DNA of 64,000 nucleotides from Thiolinea disciformis DSM 14473 (GCF_000371925.1 NZ_AQVE01000005.1:62001-126000), one strand, 5' to 3'; counted from the stretch's first letter, positions 45,459 to 57,259 are shown. Notes: generated from the sequence alone by a model not told the origin. Translations and numbers: made by a program.

Positions 45459-47756
45459 TTAACGTGACTTCGATTTTGATTTACCCTGTACACGTGGCGG
45501 CAACCCCGTATGCTGCGTCAACACTGTCCCCTTTTTCGGTTGTGGTGGCTTTGCAGTAACGTTTGGCTTTTTCGCTACTTGAGCCTGATTCAATTTACCT
45601 TTCTGCTCCACCCGCTTCTGATGCGCCTTATCACTATTCTTGCGGCGGTGTGAGACGTATTCCAATTCTTCCTCACCCTTTTTATAGTGTGGAATCAATT
45701 GGTTTTCGCCATCGCCGATCAGTTCTTGTCTGCCCATTTTGGCGATGGCTTCGCGTAATAACGGCCAATTTTTCGGGTCATGCCAACGTAAAAAGGCTTT
45801 GTGTAAACGGCGTTGTTCGGGTGATTTGGCGGTTTGTACTTTTTCGCTTTTATAGGTGACAGGACGCAATGGGTTTTTGTCGGTGTGATACATGGTGGTG
45901 GCGGATGCCATCGGCGAGGGATAAAACGCTTGTACCTGATCAGCACGAAAACCATTTTTCTTCAGCCATAGCGCCAAATTGAGCATGTCCTCATCGCGTG
46001 TGCCAGGGTGAGCGGCGATGAAGTACGGGATTAAATACTGTTCTTTGCCCGCTTCTTTGCTGAATTTTTCAAACAGTTTTTTGAACTCATCATATGCACC
46101 AATCCCTGGTTTCATCATCTTGGATAAGGGTGCTTCTTCGGTGTGTTCGGGCGCGATTTTGAGATAACCACCGACGTGATGGGTGACTAATTCTTTAATG
46201 TATTCAGGGTCTTTTACCGCCAAGTCATAGCGTAAACCTGAGCCAATCAATACTTTCTTAATGCCTTTGAGATTGCGCGTTTCGCGGTATAACTGTTTTA
46301 AGGCATCGTGATCGGTATTGAGATTTTGGCACACATCAGGATACACACAGGCAGGCTTGCGGCAAGAGGCTTCGATTTTGGGGTCTTTGCACGCTAAGCG
46401 ATACATATTCGCGGTAGGGCCACCCAAATCGGAAATCACGCCCGTAAAGCCAGGTACTTTATCGCGGATTTCTTCCACCTCACGAATGATGGATTCCTGC
46501 GAACGGTTTTGAATAATGCGTCCTTCGTGTTCAGTAATCGAGCAAAAGGTACAGCCACCAAAGCAGCCGCGCATAATATTCACCGAGAAACGAATCATTT
46601 CATAGGCAGGAATGCGTGCGCCCTGATAAGCAGGATGCGGCAAACGCGCATAAGGCAGACCAAACACATAATCCATTTCGGACGTGGTGAGCGGAATCGG
46701 TGGCGGGTTAATCCACACGTCTTGTGTGCCGTGTTTTTGCACCAATGCACGCGCATTATGCGGATTGGTTTCCAAATGCAGCACGCGGTTCGCATGGGCG
46801 TATAACACCTTGTCTTTACTGACTTTTTCAAACGACGGCAGGCGAATCACGGTTTTGGATCGGTCTAAACGTGCACGCGGATGGAAAGTGAGTTTATGCT
46901 CATCAGGACGCTTAGAACGCGGGTCTTGGTAGTCGATCCATTGCGCATTACGCTTCTCCATCTCGCACTCGTCCATTTCGGTGGTATTGAGATAGGGATT
47001 GATAATACGGTCAATTTTGCCTGGCTGATCGACACGGGTAGAGTCGATTTCCATCCAACCTTCGGGCGAACCACGACGAATAAATGCCGTACCACGTACA
47101 TCGGTAATATTCTGGATTTTTTCACCTGCGGCAATGCGATGCGCCACCTCAATTATTGCCCGCTCGGCATTGCCATACAGCACCAAATCCGCCGAAGCAT
47201 CAAGCAAAATCGAGCGGCGCACTTGCTCCTGCCAGTAGTCAAAATGCGCAATACGACGCAGGGAAGCTTCAATTCCCCCCAAAACAATCGGCACATCAGG
47301 ATAAGCTTCTTTGCAGCGCTGTGAATAGACAATCGAGGCACGATCAGGACGCTTACCACCTTCATTATTGGGGGTGTAGGCATCGTCAGAACGGATTTTG
47401 CGGTCGGCGGTATAACGATTAATCATCGAGTCCATATTGCCCGCCGCCACCCCAAAAAACAGGTTGGGCTTGCCCAATGCCATGAACGCCTCTTTGGACT
47501 GCCAATCAGGTTGCGCAATAATGCCGACCCGAAAACCCTGCGCCTCCAACACCCGCCCAATCACCGCCATACCAAACGAAGGATGATCGACATAGGCATC
47601 GCCCGTGACAATAATAATGTCACAGGAATCCCAACCGAGCTTGTCCATCTCCTTACGCGACATGGGCAAATACTCGGCAGTACCATAGCAGTCCGCCCAG
47701 TACTTAGGATAATCAAAAATCGGTTTGGCGCTTAACGGGGTAATGGCTGCTGACAT
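45459..47756 (-). CDS. ygiQ: YgiQ-family radical SAM protein
   Basis: 765 aa. The N-terminal UPF0313 region ([33 protein letters not shown]) precedes a radical SAM core with [17 protein letters not shown]. The C-terminal segment carries the DUF3362-like region and a Lys/Gln/Pro-rich basic tail. The biochemical role of YgiQ is unknown. The coding strand is unusually rich in G/C-ending codons, which produces many spurious frames on the other strand. Confidence 0.93.
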   Translation of the reverse strand: MSAAITPLSAKPIFDYPKYWADCYGTAEYLPMSRKEMDKLGWDSCDIIIVTGDAYVDHPSFGMAVIGRVLEAQGFRVGIIAQPDWQSKEAFMALGKPNLFFGVAAGNMDSMINRYTADRKIRSDDAYTPNNEGGKRPDRASIVYSQRCKEAYPDVPIVLGGIEASLRRIAHFDYWQEQVRRSILLDASADLVLYGNAERAIIEVAHRIAAGEKIQNITDVRGTAFIRRGSPEGWMEIDSTRVDQPGKIDRIINPYLNTTEMDECEMEKRNAQWIDYQDPRSKRPDEHKLTFHPRARLDRSKTVIRLPSFEKVSKDKVLYAHANRVLHLETNPHNARALVQKHGTQDVWINPPPIPLTTSEMDYVFGLPYARLPHPAYQGARIPAYEMIRFSVNIMRGCFGGCTFCSITEHEGRIIQNRSQESIIREVEEIRDKVPGFTGVISDLGGPTANMYRLACKDPKIEASCRKPACVYPDVCQNLNTDHDALKQLYRETRNLKGIKKVLIGSGLRYDLAVKDPEYIKELVTHHVGGYLKIAPEHTEEAPLSKMMKPGIGAYDEFKKLFEKFSKEAGKEQYLIPYFIAAHPGTRDEDMLNLALWLKKNGFRADQVQAFYPSPMASATTMYHTDKNPLRPVTYKSEKVQTAKSPEQRRLHKAFLRWHDPKNWPLLREAIAKMGRQELIGDGENQLIPHYKKGEEELEYVSHRRKNSDKAHQKRVEQKGKLNQAQVAKKPNVTAKPPQPKKGTVLTQHTGLPPRVQGKSKSKSR

Positions 47757-47930
47757 GGTGGTGCTACTACTAAAGACTGTGTGAAAAGGTGGGGTATTGT
47801 AGCAGGTTTGTGAGCTAGTGAACTAATAAGCTGAAAAAGCTGAGCCACTCCCTATTTGATCAGTAGCTTAGCCTAAAAGATCAGTGCAATTTGTATACTT
47901 TCGAGTAGTGTTTAATTAAACCTACCTATG

Positions 47931-48641
47931 CTACTCTCGATACATATACTCATTCTCGAAACTGGTCACTAATGCCACAGGGTTATTTTGATCATCCAAC
48001 CCCCAATAGGAAGGATAAATACCATCACCTATCCCTGAGGAAAACAAAGCAAAGTGTAAATCAGAATGAGGGGCGACCTTAACTAATGAACTATACGCTA
48101 CCGTATCTGCCTCCTTACCACCTAGGATCACATCATTATAGTAATCTTCATTGGGTTTTTTCTGCATATAATCTTTTAAAGTATTATTAAATTGCTGTGC
48201 AGTGTCCTTATCAAAAAAAGCCCCTAATCCTGAATCAACACCATACTTACTTTTAAACATTACATCTTCTTTTACTACCTCTGCTTGTTCCCACTTAACC
48301 ACTTTCTTATTTTGCAAAACAAGATAAGCTAGAATATTTCGCTCACCTACCGTCGGTATATTAGCTTTAATAACTCCTGCCACATACTTACCACTTTTGA
48401 TTTTTTGTTTAAAAGGAGCCGCCAAGTCAGCATTGCCTACATAAAAAGGATCACATGCTACAACCACACCACTTGGAAAATCCATTTTCCCTAAACTTAC
48501 TTGACTATATGCATAACTTTTTAACCGCTCTGGAATAAAGCTTACGATAGAATTCATGACTACTCTATTATCTTCACTATGAGCTAGAAAGCTGCTTAAC
48601 AATATAAGCGCAGCTAGCAAACCTAAAAATAGTTTTTTCAT
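47931..48641 (-). CDS. Secreted DUF4241-like protein
   Basis: 236 aa from the ATG at 48641 (GGAG 9 nt upstream; a GTG 15 bp earlier is in frame). Signal peptide KKLFLGLLAALILLSSFLAHS. The rest resembles DUF4241: FPSGVVVACDPFY, GKYVAGVIKANIP, VKWEQAEV, then GIGDGIYPSYWGLDDQNNPVALVTSF. The pattern of a GDG-Y loop and a following strand is the basis for the match, made from memory. Function unknown. Flanked on both sides by A+T-rich spacers. Confidence 0.6.
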   Translation of the reverse strand: MKKLFLGLLAALILLSSFLAHSEDNRVVMNSIVSFIPERLKSYAYSQVSLGKMDFPSGVVVACDPFYVGNADLAAPFKQKIKSGKYVAGVIKANIPTVGERNILAYLVLQNKKVVKWEQAEVVKEDVMFKSKYGVDSGLGAFFDKDTAQQFNNTLKDYMQKKPNEDYYNDVILGGKEADTVAYSSLVKVAPHSDLHFALFSSGIGDGIYPSYWGLDDQNNPVALVTSFENEYMYRE

Positions 48642-49001
48642 TTTTTGAAACTCCACTTATATATTTGCTTAAAACTAAGAAATTAACGATTCTAAAGCAT
48701 CCTTAAAAAGCTTACTAGCACTTAGAGTGATGATCAGTGTCGCTAGGGTCTAGCACTAAAGGCCAAAGTTAAGGCTTTTTAACAGGGTCTGCAATATTAA
48801 TAGAGATAATGCTTCTGCTAGAAATTTTTATGTCACAAACCCATATAGCATTTGTCATTTATATAAAATATATTTATATAATCACAAAATATCTGTCTAA
48901 GTTCGACTATATTTTATCCAAAGCCCTACTCTATTAAAAAACTCCTGTTGTGACAATTTCATTCCTATACTAAGCTCATTTAAAAATAATGATGGATCAC
49001 A
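48642..49001. other. 360-bp A+T-rich region between divergent genes
   Basis: Shared promoter region for the DUF4241 gene (left) and the TPR gene (right). Very A+T-rich about 48820-48920. No RNA gene or clear operator recognised. Confidence 0.4.
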
Positions 49002-50390
49002 ATGATGAAAAATAGTATTAAAAGAATTTATTTATTAAAGCGTAGTCTTCTTCTAATCCTTGGCTTAAATACTTTTATATTAACAGCACTACCAATTCAT
49101 CCCGTTCGGGGGGAAACGCTCACACCTAGCATGATGATTCCTAATCTTAATGCGTTAGATGAAAAGCAGGCCAACGAGGCGATGATGCGCTTTGAAGTAC
49201 AAGCATTGCTGCAAAGTATGCCACTCAACACGGAACGCCTCAAACAAGCAGCCAACCATTTTAAGTCCAAAGAAGATGAAAAAGCGCGTGCCGCTTTGGA
49301 TATTAATGCTATCACACAAGAGCAAAATAATTTATTAGAGCAATTAGCTAAAAAACCAGAAGTTCAGGCGCAATTAGATGATTTAGCAGTTGAATTAGTT
49401 TTATTAGCGCGATTAACAGAAATTAATTATGCATTAGGCGATGAAAGAATCAGTAAAGCGGGGAGTTATTTTGAACAAGCACTGAAATCAGGACGTAATT
49501 CTGAAGTGCTCTACCAATATGCACAATTCGCACAACACAATAAGCAAAATAAATTGGCTGAAAACTTACTCAGTGAATTAGTAGCCGAAGCACGCAAGCA
49601 AGCTGCCACTAAACCCGAGTCGCTGGGCTATCTGACGATGCTGCTAAGCGAGCTGGGTTCAATGAAGCAGGCTAACGACCCTCAAAGTGAGGAAGGCTAT
49701 CAACTTCAAGTCGAGGCATTAACGAATACCCGCCAAGTCCTTGCGAGTACACCCGAGGCTTTAGAACAATTAGCGCTAAGCCTCAGTAATTTGTGGATGG
49801 CCTTTGATAGTACTACGACGCATCGTGACGATATTATTAAACATTATGCCGAGACGATTGAGACACTGCGCCCACTAGCCGCTAATCAAGCGATCTATGC
49901 CCCTGCCTTTGCTAACACCTTAAACATTCAAGCCATCATGCTGCAGCAAAGCGACAACGCCAGTACCCAACAGGAGACCATAGAAAAGCTGTACACCGAG
50001 GCAATCGCCTTAAACCGTAAGCTAGCCTCAGCCAAACCTAATGAGCATCTTCCCAATGTCGCGATGACACTTGCTGGGTTGGGGAGTTTTTTAAGTAAAA
50101 AAGACACGCGGCACGGTGAAGCGGAAAAACTCATGAATGAAGCCCTAAGCATCAACCGCCAGTTAGCTGCTACCCACCCCGACCCTTATTTGCGCGACCT
50201 GTATCAAGGTCAAGTCATTAGGACCTTAGAAGGTTTGGCCGATGCTTATATTGACTGGAAGCAAGCTGACAAAGCTCGTAGCGCCCTTGAAGAAGCCTTG
50301 ACTGTAGCGCAAACCTTAGCAAAGGCAAAACCTGATCAATACGGAATGCAAGTGACCAGTATTCAAGAAGCGTTAAAGAAATTGAATTAA
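49002..50390 (+). CDS. Exported tetratricopeptide-repeat protein
   Basis: 462 aa. A signal peptide or N-terminal anchor (RSLLLILGLNTFILTALPIHPV) is followed by helical repeats across almost the whole length. The TPR pattern is clearest at YALGDERISKAGSYFEQAL, EKLYTEAIALNRKLASAKP and KARSALEEALTVAQTLAKAKP. It is probably a periplasmic scaffold; partners unknown. A terminator-like hairpin (50402-50431) follows, separating it from ligK. Confidence 0.75.
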   Translation: MMKNSIKRIYLLKRSLLLILGLNTFILTALPIHPVRGETLTPSMMIPNLNALDEKQANEAMMRFEVQALLQSMPLNTERLKQAANHFKSKEDEKARAALDINAITQEQNNLLEQLAKKPEVQAQLDDLAVELVLLARLTEINYALGDERISKAGSYFEQALKSGRNSEVLYQYAQFAQHNKQNKLAENLLSELVAEARKQAATKPESLGYLTMLLSELGSMKQANDPQSEEGYQLQVEALTNTRQVLASTPEALEQLALSLSNLWMAFDSTTTHRDDIIKHYAETIETLRPLAANQAIYAPAFANTLNIQAIMLQQSDNASTQQETIEKLYTEAIALNRKLASAKPNEHLPNVAMTLAGLGSFLSKKDTRHGEAEKLMNEALSINRQLAATHPDPYLRDLYQGQVIRTLEGLADAYIDWKQADKARSALEEALTVAQTLAKAKPDQYGMQVTSIQEALKKLN

Positions 50391-50401
50391 GCCTCCGCTG
50401 A

Positions 50402-50431
50402 GCTATTGCTACTCCTGTAGGTGGCAATAGC
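50402..50431 (+). terminator. Hairpin after the TPR gene
   Basis: GCTATTGC (50402-50409) pairs with GCAATAGC (50424-50431), with a small inner TAC/GTA pairing. No T-run. It separates the TPR gene from the ligK promoter region. Confidence 0.5.
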
Positions 50432-50452
50432 GCTCTCAACAGTCTTACACTC

Positions 50453-50545
50453 AAAAAGTACAAAAACACCTGTCGTTTATCCATGCCCTTCCAATAAAAA
50501 AGTACCTACACTATTCGCTATACCAGCAGTTTTTCTAGGAGGAGA
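50453..50545 (+). promoter_or_regulatory. lig upstream module, copy A (before ligK)
   Basis: AAAAAGTACAA, then 39 nt, then TACCTA, then AGGAGGAGA before the ligK ATG. The same elements with the same 39-nt interval precede ligJ (54790-54874). Between the two, about two thirds of the aligned bases from 50453 to 50508 agree by my count. Probably promoter plus binding site for a shared activator. Confidence 0.6.
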
Positions 50546-50546
50546 C

Positions 50547-51257
50547 ATGATTACTCACACTATCCAAGGTGTTGCAGTGAAGCATATTGAACGCGCTGAT
50601 CCAAGCACGATTGATGGGCTTGCCAAACTCGGCGCTGCGACAGTGCATGAAGCCCAAGGGCGGATTGGAAATTTAAACCCCTATATGCGCCCCATTTATG
50701 CGGGTGTACGAATTGCGGGTAGTGCTGTCACGATCCTCGCCCAACCCGGGGATAATTGGATGATTCATGTCGCCATTGAGCTATGCCAAGCAGGGGATAT
50801 TCTTGTAGTAGCCACCACCACTCCTTGTACCGATGGCTATTTTGGTGACTTACTGGCTACCTCTGCCCAAGCACGCGGGGTACGCGGTTTGATTATTGAT
50901 GCAGGGGTGCGGGATGTGCGTGATCTGACTGAAATGAACTTTCCCGTGTGGTCAAAGGCTATTTCGATTAAAGGCACAGTGAAAAACACTTTAGGCTCAG
51001 TCAATGTGCCAATTATCTGTGCAGGTCAGCATATTATGCCAGGCGATGTGATCATAGCAGATGATGATGGAGTCTGTGTTGTACCGCGTTTAAATGCCAC
51101 TAAAACATTGGTTGCTGCGCAAAAACGTGAAGCCTTTGAAGGTGAAAAACGCGCTAAACTCGCATCCGGTATTTTAGGATTAGATATGTACAATATGCGC
51201 CCCGGTTTAGAGGCAGCAGGCTTTAAATATGTCGAGCGCTTAGAAGATTTATCCTAG
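50547..51257 (+). CDS. ligK: 4-carboxy-4-hydroxy-2-oxoadipate aldolase (RraA-like)
   Basis: 236 aa from the ATG at 50547 behind AGGAGGAG. An RraA-fold class II aldolase: [60 protein letters not shown] (substrate/metal region) and [18 protein letters not shown]. LigK cleaves 4-carboxy-4-hydroxy-2-oxoadipate to pyruvate and oxaloacetate, the last step of protocatechuate 4,5-cleavage. The presence of ligJAB nearby makes this more likely than RraA or a generic HMG aldolase. It shares an upstream module with ligJ. Confidence 0.88.
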   Translation: MITHTIQGVAVKHIERADPSTIDGLAKLGAATVHEAQGRIGNLNPYMRPIYAGVRIAGSAVTILAQPGDNWMIHVAIELCQAGDILVVATTTPCTDGYFGDLLATSAQARGVRGLIIDAGVRDVRDLTEMNFPVWSKAISIKGTVKNTLGSVNVPIICAGQHIMPGDVIIADDDGVCVVPRLNATKTLVAAQKREAFEGEKRAKLASGILGLDMYNMRPGLEAAGFKYVERLEDLS

Positions 51258-51269
51258 TTTCCCGAAATG

Positions 51270-51292
51270 CTGCTAGGTTATTCGCCTAGCAG
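51270..51292 (+). terminator. Hairpin after ligK
   Basis: CTGCTAGG (51270-51277) pairs with CCTAGCAG (51285-51292) around a 7-nt loop. No T-run, so it may be weak. It suggests ligK and the DUF262 pair are separate units. Confidence 0.5.
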
Positions 51293-51412
51293 TTGATGCG
51301 AACCTACTAAGCTGTTTATCCCGCTATTTTGCTAATTAACTAAGCACCTGCTAGTGTTCTAAACATAGCCTTAAAGCCTAAATTCTAAAAATAAATTATT
51401 AGGGCAAATACC

Positions 51413-52819
51413 ATGAGCGTGGTCTTAAATAACCATACCAAATCACAACAAATAACTAAGAAAATTATCAGTGTGCACGAGCTGCTTAGTGATTCTAGTT
51501 TGAGTCTCCCTATTTACCAGCGCCCTTATAAATGGAAAAGTCAACATGTAAACCAACTGATTAATGATATTAAACGCCATCAAAACAAATCCTCTTATCG
51601 CTTAGGAACTTTAGTTCTGCACGAGCAAACATGGGTTGAGCAGGGAATCACTTCAGTTAGAAAAAATATTGTTGATGGGCAGCAGCGTACACTGACCCTG
51701 TTATTGATTGCTCATGCATTAATCCAAGTCCATAAACATATATTCAATGATGAGGTTATTGATCAGCTAAAAGCCTTAGAAGCAACCATGATCAATCCTC
51801 AATTTGAAAATGATATTTCAAAAAATAACCTATATCAGAATTACCTAGAAATTAGTCGTTTAGCCTCTCGAAACACATTTGATAGAGATCTAATCGATTT
51901 CTTATTAAATAAATGTACATTTGTCAGTTTTACACTGCAAGACATTGCTGAAGCCTTCCAATTTTTTGATACACAGAATGCACGTGGACGCGATTTAGCG
52001 CCACATGATCTGCTCAAAGCTTATCATTTACGCGAATTTGTTGAGGCCGATGAGGTATTAAAATCCGCAACAGTTGCTCATTGGGAGAACTGCCAAACGG
52101 AAGAACTAGCTGATTTATTTGCACAGTTCTTGTATCGCATCCGTTATTGGGTGAAAGGCAATTCAGCACGTTACTTTGATAAAAGAGATGTAAGTGTTTT
52201 CAAGGGAATTAGTGTTAATCAACTAAGCTCCTACAATTACACTGAATCATTAAATATAGTTCACTATTTTATAGATTACTATAACCATCAGCAGGAAGGT
52301 AAAATTGATAAAAAAATCAAGGAATTTCCCTTCCAGTTAGATCAAACCATTATTAATGGTCGACGCTTCTTTGAAATGATTGCACATTACCAACAGCAAG
52401 TTAAAAATTTAGAATACCTCAGTGATTCAACGAATCAACTAAGTGAAATAGCTAAAAGAATTTTAAAAGACATTAACGATTATGAGGGCTCCTATCGTAC
52501 CGGCGATAGGTATGTACGTGCTTTATTTGATTGTTTATTGCTATATTATATTGATCGCTTTGGTCAGCATAAAATCTCAGAGGCTATTGAAAAGATTTTT
52601 ATCTGGGCTTACAGCTTACGTCTAACAATGTATGCAGTCTCTATTCCAACCATAGATAATTATGTCTTAGAAAATAATTTATTTAAAATAATCAATCATT
52701 CCATTAATCCAGAGACTTTTTTAAATCACTCATTACCTATTATTTCAGTAAATGAGATTAAATCAAACAAGGTGGATTTAATTCAAAACTTATTTAAGGA
52801 TATGCACTACTGTGGATAA
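51413..52819 (+). CDS. DUF262 (GmrS-like) protein
   Basis: 468 aa. The DUF262 signature is complete: LPIYQRPYKW (32-41) and DGQQRTLTL (from D88), which in GmrSD and related systems forms a ParB-like nucleotidase pocket. FFDTQNARGRDLAPHDLLKAYHL is the further conserved block. No C-terminal HNH/DUF1524 domain is seen; the last ~200 residues are helical and unassigned. The DNA is much more A+T-rich than the neighbouring lig genes. It overlaps the next DUF262 gene by 8 bp, so the two make one unit. Probable phage or foreign-DNA defence. Confidence 0.88.
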   Translation: MSVVLNNHTKSQQITKKIISVHELLSDSSLSLPIYQRPYKWKSQHVNQLINDIKRHQNKSSYRLGTLVLHEQTWVEQGITSVRKNIVDGQQRTLTLLLIAHALIQVHKHIFNDEVIDQLKALEATMINPQFENDISKNNLYQNYLEISRLASRNTFDRDLIDFLLNKCTFVSFTLQDIAEAFQFFDTQNARGRDLAPHDLLKAYHLREFVEADEVLKSATVAHWENCQTEELADLFAQFLYRIRYWVKGNSARYFDKRDVSVFKGISVNQLSSYNYTESLNIVHYFIDYYNHQQEGKIDKKIKEFPFQLDQTIINGRRFFEMIAHYQQQVKNLEYLSDSTNQLSEIAKRILKDINDYEGSYRTGDRYVRALFDCLLLYYIDRFGQHKISEAIEKIFIWAYSLRLTMYAVSIPTIDNYVLENNLFKIINHSINPETFLNHSLPIISVNEIKSNKVDLIQNLFKDMHYCG

Positions 52820-54746
52820 TAATGCTGCAATAACACAGCTTTCAGTCAGAGAATTACTGGGCCATTCGGATAGTTACGTGATTCCGATGTATCAGCGTAA
52901 TTATGCATGGGGAGAAGCTGAAATTACTCAACTTATCCTAGATATCATGGATTACGCAAAGAGTGGAAATGACTACTATATAGGTAGCCTGATTGTTTAT
53001 CTGCGCCCTGAGCAAAATCAAAGGAAGGTCTATGAAACTATTGATGGACAACAACGATTCACTACCCTTTCACTACTGGCCTGTTACCTCAAAAACGAAA
53101 CAAAACTCGATTTAAGCTGGTATCAGGCAGGTAACTTTCATTTTGAAAGTCGTGGTAACTCAACTCAGACCTTTAATGCCATTTTTAATCAGCAGCTTGA
53201 CAAGCTTCGCACCCAAGCTGAGCAAGCAGAAAACTTTAACCCAGCACTATGGAATGGCTATGAATTAATTAGAAGGCTTTTACCACAAAAGCTCAAAGAG
53301 TGTGAAGCGCTAAGCTTGGAAGTCTTTTCTGACTATCTTCTAAATAAAGTACAGATTATGCGTATGCAAGTACCGCATGATACTGATCTGAATCATTATT
53401 TTGAAATAATGAATAATCGCGGCGAGCAGCTAGAAAAACATGAAGTACTCAAATCGAACTTGCTAGAAATCCTCAACAAAATAACCGATCTAACAGAACG
53501 ACAACAAAGCCAACAATGCTTACATCAGGTATGGGAAGCTTGTGCTAATATGGAAAAGTATGTGCAATATGGCTTTTCGGTAGAACAGAGGGATAATATA
53601 TTTGGCTATAATAATTGGAGCCAACTACAAGTAAAAAACTTTACCGAGCTAGCTAAAGCCTTTAAAGAAGCACCGTCAAAAACGAGTGTAACTCTCAATG
53701 AGATTATTGCAGGTAAAAACAGCTTAAGATCTGACTTAAATCACCCAGATGATAATTCAGCTGAACGGTTTAACTCAATTATTAATTTTCCCAATTTCTT
53801 ACTACAAGTACTACGCGTTCAGCTAAAGCAAGATATTGCACTCGATGATAAAAACTTACTAAATGCTTTCAAAGAGCACTTAATGAATAGATCTAATGCG
53901 ATTGAGCAAGTAAAAACTTTTATTTTCAATCTATTAAAAAGTAAATTTTTATTTGACCAATTCATCCTAAAACGAGAGTTTTTAGCTAGCCAAGAACAAT
54001 GGAGCTTAAAGCGTTTAAAAAAAGGCAATAATACGCTTAGTTATGTAAATTCTTTCGATGATGAGACAAAAAATCAACGAACTTTAATGCTGTTAGCTGC
54101 ATTTCACGCCTCCACCCCTACTCTTGCTTATAAAAATTGGCTGAATGCTGCTCTATATTACTTGCTTAATGCTGAAACTATTAACGCAGACCACTACTTG
54201 CAACATTTAGAATCTACCGCGAAAAGCTTTATACTTGATCGTTTTCTAGCAATTAATAAAAGCAATTACTTTACCATCATTTATACCAATCAATGCAAAC
54301 CACAAGGTACATTCAACCAAATCCCTGATGAGCAGTTAAGATATAGCTTATCATTTGGCAATATTGAAAATAATTTAATATTTAACTATTTAGATTATTT
54401 ATTGTGGTGTGAATCAAGTAACACAAGCGACGCAAAAATTAGAAATTATCACTTCACATTTCGCAGCTCAGTCGAGCACTATTACCCACAACATCCATTA
54501 GCTGGCTCCAAGATTTTAGCGAGTGCTGATTTAAACTCATTCGGCAATCTATGCTTGATTAGTCATGAAAAGAATTCACGACTCAGCAACTTTATGCCAA
54601 CCGCCAAAAAAGAATATTATCAAACAAATAGTATTGACAGCATCAAACAGCATTTGATGATGCAAGCACCCACTTGGGATGAGGAAAGTATTGAGCAACA
54701 TTATCAAAAAATGCTTAGCGTATTGCAGGCAGGCCTAGCACCTTAG
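52812..54746 (+). CDS. DUF262-DUF1524 (GmrSD-like) protein
   Basis: 644 aa from a GTG inside the end of the previous gene. N-terminal DUF262 domain: IPMYQRNYAWGEAEI and TIDGQQRFTTLSL, with NHYFEIMNNRGEQLEKHEVLKSNLLE. The C-terminus has a DUF1524 HNH-type nuclease region: VEHYYPQHP (H556), then NSFGNLCLISHEKNSRLSNFMPTAKKEYY. This matches fused GmrS-GmrD type IV restriction proteins that cut modified DNA. Paired with a DUF262-only partner it could be a two-component variant. A+T-rich; set between ligK and ligJ. Confidence 0.9.
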   Translation: MDNNAAITQLSVRELLGHSDSYVIPMYQRNYAWGEAEITQLILDIMDYAKSGNDYYIGSLIVYLRPEQNQRKVYETIDGQQRFTTLSLLACYLKNETKLDLSWYQAGNFHFESRGNSTQTFNAIFNQQLDKLRTQAEQAENFNPALWNGYELIRRLLPQKLKECEALSLEVFSDYLLNKVQIMRMQVPHDTDLNHYFEIMNNRGEQLEKHEVLKSNLLEILNKITDLTERQQSQQCLHQVWEACANMEKYVQYGFSVEQRDNIFGYNNWSQLQVKNFTELAKAFKEAPSKTSVTLNEIIAGKNSLRSDLNHPDDNSAERFNSIINFPNFLLQVLRVQLKQDIALDDKNLLNAFKEHLMNRSNAIEQVKTFIFNLLKSKFLFDQFILKREFLASQEQWSLKRLKKGNNTLSYVNSFDDETKNQRTLMLLAAFHASTPTLAYKNWLNAALYYLLNAETINADHYLQHLESTAKSFILDRFLAINKSNYFTIIYTNQCKPQGTFNQIPDEQLRYSLSFGNIENNLIFNYLDYLLWCESSNTSDAKIRNYHFTFRSSVEHYYPQHPLAGSKILASADLNSFGNLCLISHEKNSRLSNFMPTAKKEYYQTNSIDSIKQHLMMQAPTWDEESIEQHYQKMLSVLQAGLAP

Positions 54747-54789
54747 ATTGTGAGCGCTGCAGTCAACGCTTGGCTAATGGTAAATACTT

Positions 54790-54874
54790 AAAAAGTACAA
54801 GAGCATCGATCTTTTAGGCATGGGTATAGCTTTGAAAAATACCTAGAATGTTTGCATTGTCTTTTAGGAGGAGA
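54790..54874 (+). promoter_or_regulatory. lig upstream module, copy B (before ligJ)
   Basis: AAAAAGTACAA (54790-54800), 39 nt, TACCTA (54840-54845), then AGGAGGAGA (54866-54874). Matches copy A before ligK. TAGAAT (54844-54849) is a possible -10 element. It drives ligJAB, with a short leader frame between it and ligJ. Confidence 0.6.
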
Positions 54875-54883
54875 ACAAAGCTT

Positions 54884-54937
54884 ATGCACCATAGCCTAAC
54901 TGTTTGGCATCTCAGCTTCAGCGCTTGGAGGATCTAG
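54884..54937 (+). CDS. Possible 17-residue leader peptide before ligJ
   Basis: A frame MHHSLTVWHLSFSAWRI, with AGGAGGAG 10 nt upstream, ends in TAG one base before the ligJ ATG. The near-contact of stop and start would let ribosomes re-initiate on ligJ. A further GGAGG (54927-54931) inside the frame is ligJ's own ribosome site. Could be a coincidental frame; no family known. Confidence 0.4.
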   Translation: MHHSLTVWHLSFSAWRI

Positions 54938-54938
54938 C

Positions 54939-55981
54939 ATGAGTAAAACCTTAGTGATCGACTGCCACGGACATTACACCACCGCGCCCGATGAACTTGG
55001 TGAGTATCGTGAACAGCAAAAAAAAGATGTAAAAACCGATCCACTATTTGAACATGTTAAAGGTGTGATCAATATCAGTGACGACCAGATTCGCGATAGC
55101 CTCGAAGGTGCACAACTCAAATTACAGCGCGAGCGCGGTACAGATGTCGCCATCTTCTCGCCGCGTGCCAGTTGGATGGGGCATCACATTGGCAATCAAT
55201 CCACCAGTAAGTACTGGACTGAGCATTGTAATGATTTGATTTATCGCATTACCCAACTTTATCCACAAAACTTTATGGGTGCTGCACAACTCCCACAATC
55301 GCCCAAAGCGGATATGCAAGCGAGTGCTAAAGAATTAGAACGTTGTGTGACAGAGCTAGGCTTTGTTGGTTGCAATCTAAGCCCAGATCCGTCAGGTGGG
55401 CATTGGACTGCACCCCGTTTAGATGATCGGTATTGGTATCCGATTTACGAAAAAATGTGTGAGCTGGATGTGCCTGCCATGATTCATGTGAGTGCCTCTT
55501 GCCATCACTGTTTTGATACCACAGGTTCGCATTACTTAGGTGCTGACACCACGGCCTTCCAGCATTACATGATGGCGAAAACCCTGTTTAAAGACTTCCC
55601 CAATCTCAAATTGATTATTCCACATGGCGGTGGCGCGGTTCCTTATCACTGGGGACGTTTCCGTGGTCTAGCGGATATGCTGAAACTGCCGAACTTGAAT
55701 GAGATTATTAAAGACCATATCTACTTCGACACCTGTGTTTATCATCAAGAAGGCATTGATCTACTGCTCGATGTTGTCCCCATAGACAATATTCTGTTTG
55801 CCTCTGAAATGATTGGTGCAGTACGTGGCATTGATCCGCAAACAGGCCATTATTTTGATGATACTAAGCGCTATATTGATGGTAGTCGTTTAAGTGCAGA
55901 AGACAAACGTAGAGTCTTTGAATTAAACACCCGCCGTGTGTTCCCACGTTTAGATGCACGCTTACAAGAGGTCGGTTTGCT

Positions 55982-55985
<4 letters not shown>
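54939..55985 (+). CDS. ligJ: 4-oxalomesaconate hydratase (amidohydrolase family)
   Basis: 348 aa. Amidohydrolase-2 fold; metal-binding D8-C-H10-G-H12 at the N-terminus, then FSPRASWMGHHIG, ELGFVGCNLSPDPSGGHWTAPRLDDRYWYPIYEKM and FIIPHGGGAVPYHWGRFRGLADML-like text (LIIPHGGG here). This is very like Sphingobium LigJ, which hydrates 4-oxalomesaconate to 4-carboxy-4-hydroxy-2-oxoadipate. The product is the substrate of LigK. The stop overlaps the ligA start (ATGA). Confidence 0.93.
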
Positions 55986-57209
<1,224 letters not shown>

Positions 57210-57225
57210 CTTATGATATGTGATT

Positions 57226-57259
57226 TTGGTTAGGACAATACCTTTCAATGTCCTACCAA
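57226..57259 (+). terminator. Hairpin after ligB
   Basis: TTGGT-TAGGACA (57226-57237) pairs with TGTCCTACCAA (57249-57259), with one bulged T. A TTTTT run begins a few bases later (57264). Likely ligJAB terminator. Confidence 0.55.

Noticed and set aside
46881-47324. 147-codon plus-strand frame inside ygiQ, with several similar ones
   Set aside because: Antisense shadow of a strongly conserved gene; no ribosome site or family.
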